Assembly (NCBI GenBank): GCA_027491155.1
Contig: JAIXWR010000009.1
Coordinates: forward strand, 62,001 to 126,000
Direction of reading: 5' to 3'
DNA: 64,000 bases
Source of the DNA: Verrucomicrobiaceae bacterium
GTDB lineage: Bacteria; Verrucomicrobiota; Verrucomicrobiia; Verrucomicrobiales; Akkermansiaceae
Numbering within the stretch: position 1 is the first letter of the stretch; each line of letters starts with the position of its first letter. The notes under the pieces are model-generated. The model worked only from the letters and a program-made list of their open reading frames with translations. It was not told the origin of the DNA and ran no database searches. A program made the translations under genes and the position numbers. Positions 36,456 through 44,840 of this stretch are shown here, piece by piece.

Positions 36456-36876
36456 GGCGGTTGATTGGATCGTAACCAAAAGTAATCCGAAGTCTCCCGG
36501 CGACAATAGGTGAAGGACGGATCCGGGGTCAATCGGGCGTTCCGATGGCTCTCGAGGCGTGCTGCTGATTGCGTTTTGAAGGCATTCCCAGGTGCGGGAA
36601 GTGCCCTCGGATTGATGATTCCAAGGGAGCACGGCCGGTTAACGGAAATCGGTGGGTAGCCGAAGAACCAGGCTTTCCCGGAGCCGGACCTTGATGGTCG
36701 GGCGGAATCTGGGACAGTGGCCTCAGCAGAGTTTCAACTCCCCTCTCATAGCAGCAAGCAAGCGACCAGAAATCCTCCTCTTCAGCCGTTGTCTCATGCC
36801 ACCGACCTGGAACTCAGCAAGCTCCCCACCCTGCCGCCCTCGCGACTTTTTCCGCGATCGTCTCGAAGGACGAGTC
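36456..36876. other. Divergent intergenic region between the GH30 and phytase-like genes
   Basis: This 421-bp gap separates two divergently transcribed genes and should hold both promoters. Both genes have open-frame extensions into it, but neither adds a recognisable domain. An 11-base phrase, GGTTAACGGAA (36637-36647), also occurs on the opposite strand upstream of the sulfatase at 9463. Otherwise I see no RNA gene, terminator or repeat in it. Confidence 0.5.
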
Positions 36877-38295
36877 ATGCAGCGGGCTTCTACCACCGGC
36901 CGACCGGCCCGGAAGGCTCTCTCCCGAACCCCATGCGGGCGGCATCTGATGGCGGTTGCCTTGATGGCCGCCGTCCTACCGCGCATGGCGTGGGCCCAGT
37001 CCGAAATGCGCGCCGAGCTTCTGGGCCACGCCATCCTGCCTGCGAAGACCTTTCTGCAGCCACCGTGGGACGCGCCCCGCGACGCCCTGCTATCGGGCAA
37101 GTTCACCGGACCGGGCAACCTGCGGGAGGATCGCCCCGGCACCATCATGGGCCGCACCGGCCCGGAACCGCAGGGTCGTGAGACCGGCCTCGCGCTGCCT
37201 TTTGTCGGTCAGGCGGTGCAGGGCTTCTCTTCGATGAAGGACGCCGACAACGGTGCCTGGTGGTTGCTCACCGACAACGGGTTCGGCAACCAACGCAACA
37301 GCCCCGATGCGCTCCTGATGTGGCACCGCGCGCGACCCGACTTCGCCAGCGGCCGCGTCGTCATCGAAGCCACCACCTTCTTGCGCGACCCGGACGGCAA
37401 GGTTCCCTTCCGCATCACCTATCAAGGCACAGCCGAGCGCTACCTGACCGGTGCCGATTTCGACGTGGAGAGCATGGTCGTGATCGGCGAAACGGTCTGG
37501 CTGGGCGACGAGTTCGGCCCATACCTGATCCGCGCCGACCTGTCCGGCCGGATCACCGGCTTCTTCGAGACCGATCTCGCGGGAGTCCGCCTGCGCGCCC
37601 CCGAGCACCATAGCCTGCAAATGCCCGCAACGCCGGCCGCGGTGGCATTCGAGGTGGCCCGCAGCGGCGGCTTCGAGGGCATGGCGGCCACGCCGGACGG
37701 CTCGCGCATCTGGGCAATGCTCGAAAAGCCGTTGCTGGATGCCAACGGCCGCCCCGAGGGCCGCTTCGTGCACTTGCTGGCCTTCGACCCGGCCGCGGCC
37801 CGATGGACCGGCGCGAGCGTGAAATACGCGCTCGAGGATGGAGCCACCTCGATCGGCGATTTCAACATGATCGATGCGACGCGGGCCCTCGTGATCGAGC
37901 GCGACGACGGCCAGGGCGACCCTGCCCGCGCCTGTCCGCCGGGTGCCAGCCCGCCCGGCTGTTTCGAAAACCCGGCCCGCTTCAAGCGCGTCCATGTCGT
38001 GGATCTCGCACGGGTCGATGCCAACGGATTTGCCAAAAAGCTTGGCTACATCGACCTCATGAACATTCACGATCCCGAAGGCCGCGCCCGCCAGACGGGG
38101 GACCGCGGCGAGGACCGGCAGGGCCGCTTCACCTTTCCGTTCTTCACAATCGAAACGGTGGCAAAGGTGGATGCCACCACCATCATGATCGGAAATGACA
38201 ACAACCTGCCGTTCAGTGCCGGACGGTTCCTTCAACGTCCCGACGACAGCGAGTTCATTCTCCTGAGCGTGCCGGAACTGCTCAACGCCCGCTGA
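36877..38295 (+). CDS. Secreted esterase-like protein of the phytase family
   Basis: This 472-residue exported protein matches the esterase-like/phytase-like beta-propeller family. Visible phrases are GFSSMKDADNGAWWLLTDNGFG, FDVESMVVIGETVWLGDEFGPYL (split), GGFEGMAATPDGSRIWAMLEKP, and TIMIGNDNNLPFSAGR near the end. Members are secreted phosphoesterase-like proteins, and the reaction is usually unproven. The ATG at 36877 gives an Arg-rich n-region and the hydrophobic segment LMAVALMAAVLPRMAWA; an ATG at 36949 is the alternative. The family is better known from Proteobacteria than from Verrucomicrobia, so transfer is possible, though nothing in base composition shows it clearly. Confidence 0.83.
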   Translation: MQRASTTGRPARKALSRTPCGRHLMAVALMAAVLPRMAWAQSEMRAELLGHAILPAKTFLQPPWDAPRDALLSGKFTGPGNLREDRPGTIMGRTGPEPQGRETGLALPFVGQAVQGFSSMKDADNGAWWLLTDNGFGNQRNSPDALLMWHRARPDFASGRVVIEATTFLRDPDGKVPFRITYQGTAERYLTGADFDVESMVVIGETVWLGDEFGPYLIRADLSGRITGFFETDLAGVRLRAPEHHSLQMPATPAAVAFEVARSGGFEGMAATPDGSRIWAMLEKPLLDANGRPEGRFVHLLAFDPAAARWTGASVKYALEDGATSIGDFNMIDATRALVIERDDGQGDPARACPPGASPPGCFENPARFKRVHVVDLARVDANGFAKKLGYIDLMNIHDPEGRARQTGDRGEDRQGRFTFPFFTIETVAKVDATTIMIGNDNNLPFSAGRFLQRPDDSEFILLSVPELLNAR

Positions 38296-38387
38296 TGACC
38301 GCCTCTTTGCCCTTTGCCGGGGCCGGTGCATCCCCGAACTGCGGGATTCGGCCTTCGCTTCCTCATCCCTGTTGGTAGCTTCGGCCC

Positions 38388-38858
38388 ATGGAGAAACCAA
38401 CCATCGTGATCAGACCGGCGGGTGCGGGCGATGTCGGGACGATTGCGGAATTCAATGTCGCCCTGTGCCGCGAAACCGAGGGACGCGAACTGGATCCCGC
38501 GACGGTCACGGAAGGCGTGCGGCGCTTTGTTTCCGAACCGGCGAGGGGCCGCTACTTTGTCGCGCTGATCGGGGCCGAAGTGGCGGGACAAACGGCACAT
38601 ACCTTCGAGTGGAGCGACTGGCGAAACGGCGAGATCTGGTGGATCCAGAGCGTTTATGTGCATCCTCGCCATCGAGGCAAAGGAGTGTTCCGGGCACTCC
38701 TCGCCCGCGTCCGGGAGCTGGGAGAACAGGATCCCGAATGCTGCGGGATCCGGCTCTACATGGAGCGCGACAACAGGACGGCGCGTCAGAGTTATCTGAG
38801 TCTCGGCTTCAGGGAAACGGGCTACGAGGTGCTGGAGCTGCTGTTCGCGGGGGAATGA
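38388..38858 (+). CDS. GNAT family N-acetyltransferase
   Basis: This is a 156-residue cytoplasmic protein with a complete GNAT fold. The N-terminus IVIRPAGAGDVGTIAEFN is followed by the central beta strands (WWIQSVYVHP) and the acetyl-CoA pyrophosphate-binding loop RHRGKGVFRALL. The final LYMERDNRTARQSYLSLGF is the usual motif 3. It transfers an acetyl group from acetyl-CoA to an unknown amine. It stands alone between the phytase-like esterase and a convergent sulfatase, with no visible substrate partner. Confidence 0.9.
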   Translation: MEKPTIVIRPAGAGDVGTIAEFNVALCRETEGRELDPATVTEGVRRFVSEPARGRYFVALIGAEVAGQTAHTFEWSDWRNGEIWWIQSVYVHPRHRGKGVFRALLARVRELGEQDPECCGIRLYMERDNRTARQSYLSLGFRETGYEVLELLFAGE

Positions 38859-38930
38859 CTCAATGGCGGCATTGCCAAAGAAGCCCGTCTTTCCCCGATC
38901 AGGAAATACTCGTGCTTGGTGGACCGGGAG

Positions 38931-41900
38931 TCAGTTCCGGGTGACCCGGGCACGGAGGAAGAGACGTGACAGGGCTCCGCTGGCAGTAGCGGTGACGGTC
39001 GTGTTGCCTTGGGACGAACCGGGCACGATGTTCACCGTCGGGCCGCCGGGCGGTCCGGCGATGCCATTTCCGGGATACCAGTTCACCATGTCGGTGGACC
39101 ATTCGTAGGCGCCTGTCAGATCGGCCGGTGCCCGGGGATTGCGCGGATGACGGAAGGTGGTGGTCAGGCCATTGGTGGTGACTTCCACCAGGCCCGGATT
39201 GGAATAGCGCGGGTCGGTGCCGAACCAGGCTTCGACGCCGTTGGACAGTCCGTCGCCGTCGGGATCGAGATCGAAGCCGCGGCTGGCGGGAGCGATGGCA
39301 AGCGCGGCATCGCCGATCCATAAGTCGTAGTCGTTGGGCTGGGGCGAGTACCAGTTGACGATCTCCATGGTCAGCTCGTTGACGAGCTGCGGGTTGCCGG
39401 CGGCGATGTTGTTCGTCTCGTGCGGATCGACCGGAGTGGCGCCGTTGTAGAGGCGGTAAAGTTCCTTGGTGCCGGAGGTGTTGAGGATGAGCTTCCAGCC
39501 GTTGCGCACCGCCCAGCGGTTCTCCAGCGACTCCGTGGGGTCGCTGAGGGTGAGGATTTCCACATCGTGATCCGAACCGCAGATCGTCCCGCGAGCGGCG
39601 ACGGCAGCGGGATCGAGCAGGTTGATGCCCTGCATTTCCGGAGGCACCGGCAGACCGAGCGCGTGGTGAACGGTCGGCGCCATGTCCACCATGTGGACGG
39701 GAGTGCGGATGATCTGCGGTTCGATCGGGCCGCCCGGCTTGATGCGGTCCGGCCAGCGGACGATGATCGGGGTGCGGGCACCGCTGTCATACGGCGAGGT
39801 TTTCCCATCCGTGTTGGGAGTGTTGAACTGGCGACCGTTGTCGCAAATGAACATGACGATGGTGTTCTCCGCGATGCCCTTGGTGTCGAGATGGTCGAGG
39901 AGCGCACCGACTCCGCCGTCGAGGCGCTCGATGTTCGCGTAGAAATTCGCATCGGTGGAGTTCAGGCCGAGGGCGGTGTATTGGGCAAGCAGTCCGGCAG
40001 GAGGATCGAAAGGATCGTGCGGAAGATACGGGGAATACCAGAGGAAGAACGGCTGGTCCGCGGCGACCTGGGTGTTGATGAAGTCGGTCGCGGTCTTGAT
40101 GGTGTTGGCGTAAGGGATCGGGTGGGCCGGCGCGGCGATGCCGTTCACATAATCGACCCGGCCGGTCATCAGTCCCCAGTCGCCCTGGCGGGCGCGGATG
40201 TAACTGGGCGCGCTTCCGGCCCATTGGGGCGGCCTGGTGGAAAGGGCGATGCTGTCCCGGGTGTCGCCGAGGGTGAAGCCGCCGTTCGCGAAGTCGCCTT
40301 CCCACCACTTTCCGGTCTGGAAGCTGGTGTAGCCGAGCTGGTTGGCGAGGGTGCGGGTCAGCGGGTTGAACGAGAGAATGCGGTTCTCGAGGGGGGTGTC
40401 GTCGATCCGCGCGGCTTGCCCCTGCCCTCTCGCGCTGACGAGGTCGTTGCCAACGATCCAGTGCTGATGGAGGTGGGTTCCGGTGATGATCGACATCAGG
40501 GTCGGGCGGCAGACCGGAGCGGTATAGCCGTGGGTGAAGGCGAGGCCTTCGTCGGCGAGGCGGTCGATCGCGGGAGTCTTGGCGAACTGCGGAATGTCCG
40601 TGTTCGACCGGGTTTTCATGTTGATGGCCGCCTGGTCCACGTTGGCCCGCCGCATGAAGCTGTAGTCATACCAGGATTGGTCGTCGGCGAGCATGAAGAT
40701 CACGTTCGGGGTGGTGGCCCGGGTCTGGAAATTCCAGGTGACGTCGTCATTCGAGGGAATGCCGGCGAAGCCAACGTCGCTGAAATTCTTCACCGCCCCC
40801 GCGGCAATCTGGACCGCGTAGTTCTTCCCGGCAGCGAGGGGAATGGACGGGTCGATGGTGAGCTGGTTGCCGCTGATGGTCACCCGTGCGGTGTCGGTGA
40901 CGGGGAGGACCTGCGTGGTGGAGCCATCGGTGAGATCCTTGAGGGTGATGTTGCCGCTGCCGGCGACGATGGCGTCATCGAAGGTAGCGACGATGTTGGC
41001 GGCACGCGAAACGTTGGTCGCATTGTCGAGCGGCGACCTGAGCGTGATGGCCGGCGCTGTTAGATCCTGCGCGGCGGTGCTGAAGGTCCAGGTGGCATCG
41101 TTGTTGATGCCAGGGAAGGCGTTGGCGGGGCTGGCGGAGTCTTCGACCGCATCCGCACTGATCCGCACGCCGAAGCTGGTGCCGAATGGCAGGTTGGCCG
41201 TGGGGTTGATGACGAGATTGCGGCCGGAGATAGTGGCTTGGGCGTTGGGCAGGGTGAGGACAAGGTCGGAGTTGCCCGAAGGATCGCCAAGGTTGCGGAG
41301 GGTGATCGTGCCGCCGGCTTTGAGCACGATGTCCTCGCTGAATGTCGCGACGAGGTTGGTGCCTGGATAGACGCCCGGTGTGGCGTCCGGCACCTTGGCG
41401 AGGATCGCTGGGGCAATCGAGTCCCCCCCATTGTAGTTCTGGGCTCCAGAGTTGCGCGCGTGGTTGATCTGGGAGGGATTCAGCACCCCGCTGAAGACCG
41501 CCACGTCGTCGATCCGTCCGTCGAAGGGATTCGGCGATCCGGTCTGCGGGTTGTTGCCGATGTTGAAAACCGTGGTCGCGGCGGTGTGGGTCGTTCGGGT
41601 CGGGTTGGTGCCAACCGGGGTGCCATCGAGGTAAAGGGTGGTGCCGTTGGAGCTGTGCACCGTGTAGGCGACATGGTGCCAGGCGCCGGTCGAGATCGAG
41701 GCGGCAGGCGACTCGGTGATGGAGTTCCCTTGACCGCCATTGGGCAGGAGGTTGAGGAACAGGATCCGGTCGCTGCCATCGGCGGCCTTGCCCATGGTGA
41801 AGGTCTCGCCGCTGGTTCCGGAGTTTTGTCCACCGGCGATGTAGCCGCGGTTGCCATTGGCCCCGTCCCAGAAGACCCATGCCATGAGGGTGTAGTCGGT

Positions 41901-42845
41901 GTCGGGGAGGATGACGTTTCCGGCGGTTGGAGTGGAGATGAAGTCATCCACGCCATCGAGACTCACGGCCTGGCCGAAGCGACCCGGGGCATAGCCCGCG
42001 CCGCCCTGGGCCGTGCCGTTTGCCGTGCCGACCGAGTCGGCGGCGTTGCCATCCAGCTTCCAGTGGTGGATCAGCGCCGTGGCAACCGGAGCGAGCGAGG
42101 TCAGCTTGAAGCTCTCGACGGCGCCGCCGGTGCCGGAGGTCGGGTGAGTGCTGGAAGCAGCGATGCCGACCGAGGTGTAGTTGGCGGCCGCATGGGGAAC
42201 GGTCGTCGTGGCACCGACCAGCGTGTAGCTGCCCGAGGCGGGGAGCTTGGCATACCAGGTGGCGGTCCAGGCACCGGTGCCGCCGGTCGTGTCGAGCACG
42301 ATGCGCAGGTCGATGGCACCGCCTTCCAGATCGCCAAGGGTGGAGTCGAGCCAGTCCACGGGAGCCGCCGCGGCGAGACCGCGCTGGATCTTGTTGCCGT
42401 TGGTCGCCAGCGGAGCGGGAGTGGCACCCCGGAAAATCATCCAAGTCGCGCCGGTCACGGTTGGACCGACAAAGCGGTCACTCGTCGTACTGGTGGCCGA
42501 CTGGCCGTTCGCGAAGCCAAAGCCGAGCCAGTCGGTGTCGCCGGTGACGCCCGAGAAAGAGACATCTAGCGTGTAGATGAACCCGTTGGCGGGCACGAAC
42601 GGCAGCGTCATGCTGCCCTGGTTGCTGCTGGTCGGTCGATCCACCGAACCATCGGCGTTGAAGACCGTCGAGGCGGTCCAGGTTTCGCTGCCGGGACGGA
42701 CATCGGGAGGCAGCGTGCCGATGTTGCCGCTGCTCCCGCTGAAGTCGTCGGAGTAAATCGTCGTCTGGGCGGTAGCGAGGGAAATGCCAAGCCCGGCAAG
42801 GATAGCTAGAGCTGCGGGAAGGACTCGGGACGGGTTGGGGACCAT
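38931..42845 (-). CDS. Giant secreted sulfatase with LamG and Ig-like domains and a non-canonical active-site motif
   Basis: This is a 1304-residue exported protein. Signal peptide MVPNPSRVLPAALAILAGLG is followed by a roughly 210-residue N-terminal module (about residues 28-245), a LamG/concanavalin-like domain and two SbsA-like Ig domains (NLVATFSEDI; NIVATFDDAI). The sulfatase domain begins NVIFMLADDQSWYDYSF near residue 715. At the active site is VCRPTLMSIITG with Cys779, where the usual CxPSR arginine is a leucine. The C-terminus (DPDGDGLSNGVEAWFG ... RLFLRARVTRN) resembles the shared terminal module. The N-terminal module is related to the insert in the FecR anti-sigma at 50129 and to the N-terminus of the SGNH hydrolase. 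Its substrate is presumably a sulfated polysaccharide. Confidence 0.88.
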   Translation of the reverse strand: MVPNPSRVLPAALAILAGLGISLATAQTTIYSDDFSGSSGNIGTLPPDVRPGSETWTASTVFNADGSVDRPTSSNQGSMTLPFVPANGFIYTLDVSFSGVTGDTDWLGFGFANGQSATSTTSDRFVGPTVTGATWMIFRGATPAPLATNGNKIQRGLAAAAPVDWLDSTLGDLEGGAIDLRIVLDTTGGTGAWTATWYAKLPASGSYTLVGATTTVPHAAANYTSVGIAASSTHPTSGTGGAVESFKLTSLAPVATALIHHWKLDGNAADSVGTANGTAQGGAGYAPGRFGQAVSLDGVDDFISTPTAGNVILPDTDYTLMAWVFWDGANGNRGYIAGGQNSGTSGETFTMGKAADGSDRILFLNLLPNGGQGNSITESPAASISTGAWHHVAYTVHSSNGTTLYLDGTPVGTNPTRTTHTAATTVFNIGNNPQTGSPNPFDGRIDDVAVFSGVLNPSQINHARNSGAQNYNGGDSIAPAILAKVPDATPGVYPGTNLVATFSEDIVLKAGGTITLRNLGDPSGNSDLVLTLPNAQATISGRNLVINPTANLPFGTSFGVRISADAVEDSASPANAFPGINNDATWTFSTAAQDLTAPAITLRSPLDNATNVSRAANIVATFDDAIVAGSGNITLKDLTDGSTTQVLPVTDTARVTISGNQLTIDPSIPLAAGKNYAVQIAAGAVKNFSDVGFAGIPSNDDVTWNFQTRATTPNVIFMLADDQSWYDYSFMRRANVDQAAINMKTRSNTDIPQFAKTPAIDRLADEGLAFTHGYTAPVCRPTLMSIITGTHLHQHWIVGNDLVSARGQGQAARIDDTPLENRILSFNPLTRTLANQLGYTSFQTGKWWEGDFANGGFTLGDTRDSIALSTRPPQWAGSAPSYIRARQGDWGLMTGRVDYVNGIAAPAHPIPYANTIKTATDFINTQVAADQPFFLWYSPYLPHDPFDPPAGLLAQYTALGLNSTDANFYANIERLDGGVGALLDHLDTKGIAENTIVMFICDNGRQFNTPNTDGKTSPYDSGARTPIIVRWPDRIKPGGPIEPQIIRTPVHMVDMAPTVHHALGLPVPPEMQGINLLDPAAVAARGTICGSDHDVEILTLSDPTESLENRWAVRNGWKLILNTSGTKELYRLYNGATPVDPHETNNIAAGNPQLVNELTMEIVNWYSPQPNDYDLWIGDAALAIAPASRGFDLDPDGDGLSNGVEAWFGTDPRYSNPGLVEVTTNGLTTTFRHPRNPRAPADLTGAYEWSTDMVNWYPGNGIAGPPGGPTVNIVPGSSQGNTTVTATASGALSRLFLRARVTRN

Positions 42846-42979
42846 GACGAAGATCTAGAAAAGCGTGGATGATCGAAGCGAACGAGGCAAGACCACAAGA
42901 AAGGCGGCGGACATCGCGTCCGCCGCCAGAAAACCAACCCTTTCCCTTCGGACCGGCGGCTCGTTCGAAAAGACCAAAG

Positions 42980-44536
42980 TCAGCGACGGCGGCGAAGCAG
43001 GGCGAGCAATCCAAGGCCACCAAGCAGAGCAGCACGTGGCTCGGGGACGGCGGTGAAGTTCAGTATGAGGTCGTTGGAATTGGCAGTTAAGTTGAAACTG
43101 CCACCACCCAGAGCGTTCTGGAAACCGCCGGTGCCATTGTTCGCGCCCACATTCAGCAGGAAGTCTGCGGCGTCGAAACCGGTGATGCCGCCCGTGGTGG
43201 TGAGGATCGTCCAGGACTGGTTGATGGCATTGTTGAAGTTGAGGGCGTTGCCATTGACGTCCGGACCGGTGCTCGCGAGGCTCCACAGGTTGACCGAGAA
43301 GCCGCCCGAGGTGAGGCTGTTCAGATCGAGCGTCCCGGTGATCTGGATCTGATCGAAACCGGTGCCGGCCGCTGCAGTGGCATCGAGCATCTGGAAATTG
43401 TAGTCGGCACCGTTCACCCATGTCTGGCTACCGGTCGTCAAAATGCCCGGGCTGCTGCCAGGGGAGAGTGTCCCGGCGACGGTCATGGCACCCGTCACCG
43501 TGCCACCTCCGGTCAGCGTTTGACCAGAACCGAGGCTGTAGCCGCCCGTCACCCCGGACACGTCCAAAGTCGTGGAAGCGCCCACGATGATGCTGGTGCT
43601 GGCGATGGCCCCGGATCCGCTCAAGGCCAGGGTGCCGCCGCTGATGGTGGTCGCACCGCTGTAGGTGTTTGCTGCCGACAGCGTGGCGGTTCCGGCGCCC
43701 GACTTCGTCAAAGCGCCCGTCCCGCCCAGCACCGCGCTGACAGTTCCCTCGTTCGTCAAAGAGTAGGAAGATCCGGTGAGCACCGCCGCTCCGGTCCGGC
43801 TGATCGTCCCGCTCGAAAGAGTGACGGCCCCCACGGTGTCGGTCTCACCCACCCGGTAGTTGCCCCCGTCCACGGTCACGGATCCGGTGTCCGCCATCGT
43901 GGTGTTCACGATGAGCAGTCCGGCCGAAACCTTGGTGCCCCCGGTGTAGGTATTCCCGGTATCGGACCCGCCGGAAATGCCGCTCAACGTCAGAGTCCCG
44001 GCGCCCGTCTTGGTGAGTTCCTTGGCACTGCCCGCGGTTTCTGCAATCCTTCCATGGACGGTCAATCCACCGGCACCCACGCTCCAGGTTTGGGACGCAG
44101 CCAGATTCACCGGGACCCCGTTGACCGAAGGAGAATTCCTGCCGATCACCACGGCGCCGTCTCCGGTGGTGATCCCGGTACCACCACTCGCGTTGATCGT
44201 CAGAAACCGGTCGGCCGCACTACTGTTCGAGAGCGTAACCGAATTGGTGGGGTTGGTGAAGGTGAGGGAATTGACCGGAAGGCTGTTGTTGAAGTTAATG
44301 GTGAGCGCCGCGGAAGCGGCATTGCCAATGCCCAGGATGGTGGCGTTCGTTGCCCCCCCTGGAACCCCGCTGGGGGTCCAGTTGCCGGCCGTGTTCCAGA
44401 CGCCGGCGGAAGCACCCGTCCAGGACGATTGAGCCATGAGATCGGAAGGGGCGGCGAAGAGACAAATCGCAATCGTTGCCAAGCCTCCGGACCTCAGACC
44501 CGGAAGGACGGCGGGCTTTGAACTTGTCACCGGCAT
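42980..44536 (-). CDS. PEP-CTERM protein with autotransporter-associated beta-strand repeats
   Basis: This is an exported beta-helical protein of about 518 residues. A signal peptide (LATIAICLFAAPSDLMAQ) is followed by beta-strand repeats (KTGAGTLTLSGISGG; KSGAGTATLSAANTYSGATT). The end is a clear PEP-CTERM sorting signal: VPEPRAALLGGLGLLALLRRRR, whose parts are the PEP motif, a hydrophobic helix and an Arg cluster. It should be cleaved by an exosortase and moved to the cell surface or exopolysaccharide. No exosortase is in the window. The frame is open to 44635; the ATG at 44536 starts closer to the hydrophobic core, but the longer start is possible. Confidence 0.85.
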   Translation of the reverse strand: MPVTSSKPAVLPGLRSGGLATIAICLFAAPSDLMAQSSWTGASAGVWNTAGNWTPSGVPGGATNATILGIGNAASAALTINFNNSLPVNSLTFTNPTNSVTLSNSSAADRFLTINASGGTGITTGDGAVVIGRNSPSVNGVPVNLAASQTWSVGAGGLTVHGRIAETAGSAKELTKTGAGTLTLSGISGGSDTGNTYTGGTKVSAGLLIVNTTMADTGSVTVDGGNYRVGETDTVGAVTLSSGTISRTGAAVLTGSSYSLTNEGTVSAVLGGTGALTKSGAGTATLSAANTYSGATTISGGTLALSGSGAIASTSIIVGASTTLDVSGVTGGYSLGSGQTLTGGGTVTGAMTVAGTLSPGSSPGILTTGSQTWVNGADYNFQMLDATAAAGTGFDQIQITGTLDLNSLTSGGFSVNLWSLASTGPDVNGNALNFNNAINQSWTILTTTGGITGFDAADFLLNVGANNGTGGFQNALGGGSFNLTANSNDLILNFTAVPEPRAALLGGLGLLALLRRRR

Positions 44537-44740
44537 CAGGTCTTCGCCCACGATCTGAATTGGCGGACTTTCTTGAAGTTTCGAGGGAAGGCAGTTGAAC
44601 GAAGCTGCGCCGGACGGGTTCTTTTTCACTCTCATGGATTGAATCCGGAAATGGGGTTGGGGGACTCATCAAGGCCAAGCTTCCGAGTGGCAGAGGCAGT
44701 TCAGGAGCATGATGACTTCGCCAAATTCCAACGGGGAGAG

Positions 44741-44754
44741 ATCGGTTAACCGAT
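44741..44754. promoter_or_regulatory. Perfect 14-bp palindrome upstream of the PEP-CTERM gene
   Basis: The sequence ATCGGTTAACCGAT is a perfect palindrome about 200 bp upstream of the PEP-CTERM start and about 90 bp after the SGNH gene's stop. It resembles an operator for a dimeric regulator of the LacI or GntR type. The rest of this roughly 300-bp gap shows no gene. A palindrome of this length is expected by chance a few times in 64 kb, so the call is tentative. Confidence 0.3.
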
Positions 44755-44840
44755 TTCGTGATTTTTTTTGAGCAGACCCTCCCATCGAAGAATCCGCCCC
44801 CACGAAGTCGCGCGGCAAGGCCCTCCCGGCGGTGGACGAT

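Noticed and set aside
39420-42569. Long plus-strand frames opposite the LamG sulfatase (547 and 443 codons).
   Set aside because: They have no signal peptide or motif and look like antisense of GC-rich coding sequence.
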